Shown piece by piece: positions 36,128 to 39,327 of a DNA stretch of 39,327 bases; the stretch's first letter is position 1, and every line of letters starts with the position of its first letter. The translations under genes and the position numbers were made by a program. This DNA comes from an uncultured bacterium (GTDB lineage Bacteria; Patescibacteriota; Minisyncoccia; Phycocordibacterales; GWA1-40-21), in the NCBI GenBank assembly GCA_903822075.1, contig CAIJNK010000003.1, positions 1-39,327 on the forward strand, read 5' to 3'. The notes under the pieces were generated by a model, which made no database searches, was not told the DNA's origin, and was given only the letters and a program-made list of their open reading frames with translations.

Positions 36128-36835
36128 TTATGCAGTTATCAGAATATTTTGTCCATTAATATCCTCGGCTTCATCGGAGGCTAGGAATAATATTTTTTCA
36201 GCCACTTTTTCTGGTTTGATCAGTTTGCCCTGAGCCTTCAATTCCTCTTTGGGCGCTCTTAACCAATATCCAGCCCTGACGGCGCTTGGTGATATGGCAT
36301 TGGCTCGGCCAAAAGGAGCTAACAATTTGGTGTACGCTTGCGTGATATTTACTATGGCAGCTTTGGCGGCGGCATAGGAAAGAGATTCAAATTGGCCATC
36401 AGTAGAATAGCGGGAAGAAAGATTAATCATCACTCCGCTTTTTTGTCTTTGAAATACTTCAATCACATATTTTGAAACGTTCATTACGGAAACCAGGTTC
36501 TGTTGCAGAGATTTTACCCAGACTTCAGACGGTCCATTCCACTCATCACCATCAATATATCGTCCAGCGTTATTAACTAATATATCTATTCTTCCAAATT
36601 TTCTAATAGTTTCGTTTACGGCATTTTTAGCCTCAACTTCGTTAATCAAATCAGCCTGGATGGTTAAAGCTTTTTGGCCTAACTTTTCAATCTCAGCAGC
36701 CACTCTTTCAGCACCTTCTTTATTATCTTTATAAGTTATGGCTACGTTTGCGCCGTTTTTGGCAAACATTATGGCGGTAGCTGCTCCAATGCCGCTTGAA
36801 CCGCCAGTGATTAATACAGTTTTGTCTTTGAACAT
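36128..36835 (-). CDS. Short-chain dehydrogenase/reductase
   Basis: VLITGGSSGIGAATAIMFA, VNNAGRY, YAAAKAAIVNIT. The usual catalytic Ser region reads NLSSRYSTDGQFESLSYAAAKAA. Confidence 0.9.
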   Translation of the reverse strand: MFKDKTVLITGGSSGIGAATAIMFAKNGANVAITYKDNKEGAERVAAEIEKLGQKALTIQADLINEVEAKNAVNETIRKFGRIDILVNNAGRYIDGDEWNGPSEVWVKSLQQNLVSVMNVSKYVIEVFQRQKSGVMINLSSRYSTDGQFESLSYAAAKAAIVNITQAYTKLLAPFGRANAISPSAVRAGYWLRAPKEELKAQGKLIKPEKVAEKILFLASDEAEDINGQNILITA

Positions 36836-36869
36836 GAGAACAATATAGCATTGTTATCTTAACAAAAAA

Positions 36870-36900
36870 AGAGCGCACATCCCGAAGGTTTGCGCGCTCT
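36870..36900. terminator. Terminator hairpin
   Basis: AGAGCGC...GCGCTCT with T7 on the minus strand. Confidence 0.65.
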
Positions 36901-36921
36901 ATACCTACTACTGCTGTGTCG

Positions 36922-37233
36922 CTAGTTCAGAATCCCGCAACTTCCTTCGTTGGGGATCCAGAGTACGGCTGTTGGCCATTTGAGACTGGACTGACTCACA
37001 TCCTGTGGAAAGTGTACCACTATCCCGCTTGAGAAAAACGAGATTTTTGTCATCCACCCGATCAGGACATCCCAACGACCAGTCATTCGATACGGGATGG
37101 ATATTCGCTTACCTTCATGATTAGCCTCAAGCAAGGAGGTAACTGAGGGTAAGTTTATCCGCTTAATGTTGATGAATGTTTTCCTTGGATTAATCGGGTA
37201 GCCATTGGCATCTAGGAAATATAACTCGTTCAT
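36922..37233 (-). CDS. Hypothetical protein, 103 aa
   Basis: ORF with AAGGAGAGCTAAGATATG start region; terminator downstream. Confidence 0.6.
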   Translation of the reverse strand: MNELYFLDANGYPINPRKTFINIKRINLPSVTSLLEANHEGKRISIPYRMTGRWDVLIGWMTKISFFSSGIVVHFPQDVSQSSLKWPTAVLWIPNEGSCGILN

Positions 37234-37284
37234 ATCTTAGCTCTCCTTGTTTATCTGTAAGGTTTATCCAGACAGATGTACCGA

Positions 37285-37824
37285 CTACAGTCTTACTTTG
37301 ATGCCTTGTTTTTTGAAATCGTCAGCTAGCTCCACCCATGTCTGCCAGACAACGAAAACTGTCTGTAGAAGAGGTCTATCCGTCTTGTCCTCCACACAGA
37401 AACTGCAATGAATACCTTTCAGTTTTTGATTACAGTCAATCGTTGTTACGAAGGGAGACTGCCCTCGCCAATCCGCCTTCCTCTTAATGTCGGCAATTGT
37501 GATACCCCCTTGCTTCAGAGCGTCAGCAAGCGAGTTGACCCTGACTGACTTCCTGAACCACTCGCTTTCATTAGAGGGTTGAAAGATTTCACACTCCTTG
37601 AAAGCTCCGGTTATAGAACCGTGGGTCGTTAATGTACTGCGGATGTCATCCGTATATGGGTCACCAAATTGGTCAAACAACTCAACCGTTTCAAGAGGCT
37701 TAATGTTAATGACCAGGAAGGTCTCCTTGCCGTTTATTCGAGCGTATGCGTCATTGTCACCTACGTAAACACAATTGTAGACGTGACCCGTTCGCAATTC
37801 CGTAGGACTACATAATTTCTTCAC
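37285..37824 (-). CDS. Hypothetical protein, 179 aa
   Basis: CGGAGGTAGCAGTG (GTG start); promoter TTGACA-N17-TATGCT at 37919-37891. Confidence 0.65.
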   Translation of the reverse strand: MKKLCSPTELRTGHVYNCVYVGDNDAYARINGKETFLVINIKPLETVELFDQFGDPYTDDIRSTLTTHGSITGAFKECEIFQPSNESEWFRKSVRVNSLADALKQGGITIADIKRKADWRGQSPFVTTIDCNQKLKGIHCSFCVEDKTDRPLLQTVFVVWQTWVELADDFKKQGIKVRL

Positions 37825-37890
37825 TGCTACCTCCGTTTATTTTGGGTGTAAATTGATTGAAACACCTTCATCAAAACCAGTCTAGCGTGG

Positions 37891-37919
37891 AGCATATACC
37901 AAAATATATATTTTGTCAA
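37891..37919 (-). promoter_or_regulatory. Sigma70-type promoter for 37285-37824
   Basis: Minus strand TTGACA (37919-37914), N17, TATGCT (37896-37891). Confidence 0.7.
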
Positions 37920-38076
37920 GTTAACACACTGCTACGGCACATAAAACACTCTTTGAAATATCGTGGTTAAAACGTAGCGGGCATCATCGGACTCTATTGG
38001 GACCAGATTATGGCGGAATTGTGGCAGTGGAGCAAGGTGATGGGGTTGTATGAAATAAAATTCGTGTAAAAGAAAA

Positions 38077-38124
38077 AGCCCACTCGTGTGAAAGCGGAAA
38101 CTTTTTCCGCCCACCAAGTGAGCT
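38077..38124 (-). terminator. Terminator of the radical SAM gene
   Basis: AGCTCACT...AGTGGGCT with inner GCGGAAA/TTTCCGC stem, then TTTTTCTTTT on minus strand. Confidence 0.65.
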
Positions 38125-38143
38125 TGCTATACCCTTTCTTCGG

Positions 38144-39142
38144 TCATACTCTTGACCGATATAGGCAGTTACCATCGAAACAGACTGGGTCGTGTCCAGG
38201 AAACTGGTCGAGAATCATTTGGTGAAGTTCACGAACTGAAGAGTCTTGAACCATACCAATGATGGTCTCATTCCCAGGGCAAGGACTCACTCGTCCATCA
38301 CCATAAATCTGAATTCTTTCGACACACGGCATGGTGGCGAAGTTATTCCAGATTATGTGATTGAAACCGAATTGATCCCTATCGATAGAGAGAACCGATT
38401 TCCTCATTTCTTGTCTTGCTCTCACGGTCGGCTCAAGTTCTCGATCAAAACCAATACTGGCACTTCTACCAGCAGGCAGATAGAACGAGAACACTATCCA
38501 GAGGTTGTTTTTGCGACAGAAACGCAGTGTCTCTGCAACCTCACCAATGTTTCGGCTGGAAATGACCATATCGAATCCTAGGCGTGTAGTGCCATCGGGT
38601 TCAACTTGGTTAAAACCAGCTTCCATCAGAAGTTGCAAAGCCTCGTTTCGTTGGTCGAAGTATCTACCCGTCTTGTCGCCGACGACCCAATTCTGGTAAT
38701 CGCCGTTGAACAAACTGTCACACTTCGGGCAAACGCTCGCACCAGTGTCCTTCACTCGCTGAACAAAATCACGGTCTCGCATTTTTGTAGCGACATCCGT
38801 GAAGATGACAGGAATGACTCCCTTGGCCGATGTGTAATCGACTATCTCAAAAAAACACGGGTCGATAGTCGGCTCACCTTCGCCTAAGAAATCAATGGCC
38901 CTTGCCCCCATCTCTGCGACCCCATCGATAACACGCTTAATTTGTTCGAGAGTAAGCGTGCGACGATTTTTGTTGGTGAAGCAGTGGAAACAATTGTGCG
39001 GACACGCTTCTGTCATTGCCCGAAAGTCTACCACAGGCAATTTTCCCTTGAATTCCTGCTCAGTAATATCCCATCCGCGCAAAACTGCGCCTATACCAAC
39101 AGGAACTTTTCCCAGTCCAACGTATGCTTTTTCGGAGAACAT
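38144..39142 (-). CDS. Radical SAM protein with SPASM-like C-terminal cysteines
   Basis: TEACPHNCFHCFTNKN (CX3CX2C), FLGEGEPTIDP, IQIYGDGRVSPCPGNE...DPVCFDGNC; AAAGGAGGAGGACTATG start. Confidence 0.85.
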   Translation of the reverse strand: MFSEKAYVGLGKVPVGIGAVLRGWDITEQEFKGKLPVVDFRAMTEACPHNCFHCFTNKNRRTLTLEQIKRVIDGVAEMGARAIDFLGEGEPTIDPCFFEIVDYTSAKGVIPVIFTDVATKMRDRDFVQRVKDTGASVCPKCDSLFNGDYQNWVVGDKTGRYFDQRNEALQLLMEAGFNQVEPDGTTRLGFDMVISSRNIGEVAETLRFCRKNNLWIVFSFYLPAGRSASIGFDRELEPTVRARQEMRKSVLSIDRDQFGFNHIIWNNFATMPCVERIQIYGDGRVSPCPGNETIIGMVQDSSVRELHQMILDQFPGHDPVCFDGNCLYRSRV

Positions 39143-39285
39143 AGTCCTCCTCCTTTCTTATTCGATGATGCTTAAATTTCGATGTCCAGATCTATTAATA
39201 AACTACCACGATAAGGATATATGTGTCAAATTTCATAATAATTTGGAACCTTCAAACTAGGTTATATCTTCGAGCTAAATAAAAA

Positions 39286-39311
39286 AACTCGAGGCTAAAA
39301 TGCCCCAAGTT
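39286..39311 (-). terminator. Terminator of a minus-strand gene beyond the window end
   Basis: Minus strand AACTTGGGGC ATTTTA GCCTCGAGTT then TTTTT. Confidence 0.65.
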
Positions 39312-39327
39312 TTTCACGATGTGGACC

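Noticed and set aside
37932-38117. 61-aa minus ORF as a functional gene
   Set aside because: Start lies inside a terminator hairpin and there is no SD; kept only as a possible remnant.
38246-39260. Several plus-strand ORFs over the radical SAM gene
   Set aside because: All antisense to a clear radical SAM coding frame.
1-39327. CRISPR array, transposase/IS, prophage or restriction-defence cluster
   Set aside because: No regularly spaced repeats, no transposase, integrase or Cas-like motifs seen; the only multi-copy repeat found is the three-copy leader element.

Overview
The window looks like a contiguous piece of a Patescibacteria/CPR (Parcubacteria-like) chromosome; the lineage is inferred from gene content and protein style only. 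Housekeeping genes recognised: SPFH/band-7 protein, tRNA-Glu(CTC), GatB/YqeY, RmuC, rplU, pyrG, recR, dnaB, a DsbA-like thioredoxin, HPF, cyclophilin, fmt, def, priA, a MurA-like enzyme, two mreB paralogs, DNA Pol III delta prime, frr, an RseP-like site-2 protease, proS, mreC and an mreD-like ORF, uvrA, uvrC, ddl, an ECF sigma factor, a PAS protein, a peptidoglycan-binding protein, an SDR and a radical SAM protein. Small orphan genes lie between them. Main observations: (1) a conserved ~66-bp hairpin element occurs three times, each directly upstream and in the sense orientation of a housekeeping gene (yqeY, pyrG, frr). The core is nearly identical, the only core differences fall in a predicted apical loop, and each copy is flanked by a different but self-complementary outer stem. 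This is a candidate undescribed 5'UTR RNA. (2) Many core genes have a -10 hexamer 6-9 bp before ATG, so they are probably leaderless, while orphan genes carry TTGACA-N17-TATAAT-like promoters and strong Shine-Dalgarno sites. (3) The ECF sigma gene is split by a -1 frameshift exactly at T TTA AAC. (4) uvrC and an un-annotated 49-aa membrane ORF share overlapping face-to-face promoters. (5) uvrC carries an apparent in-frame palindromic insertion. No CRISPR array, transposase or rRNA was seen. All homology calls are from reading the sequence, with no database searches.
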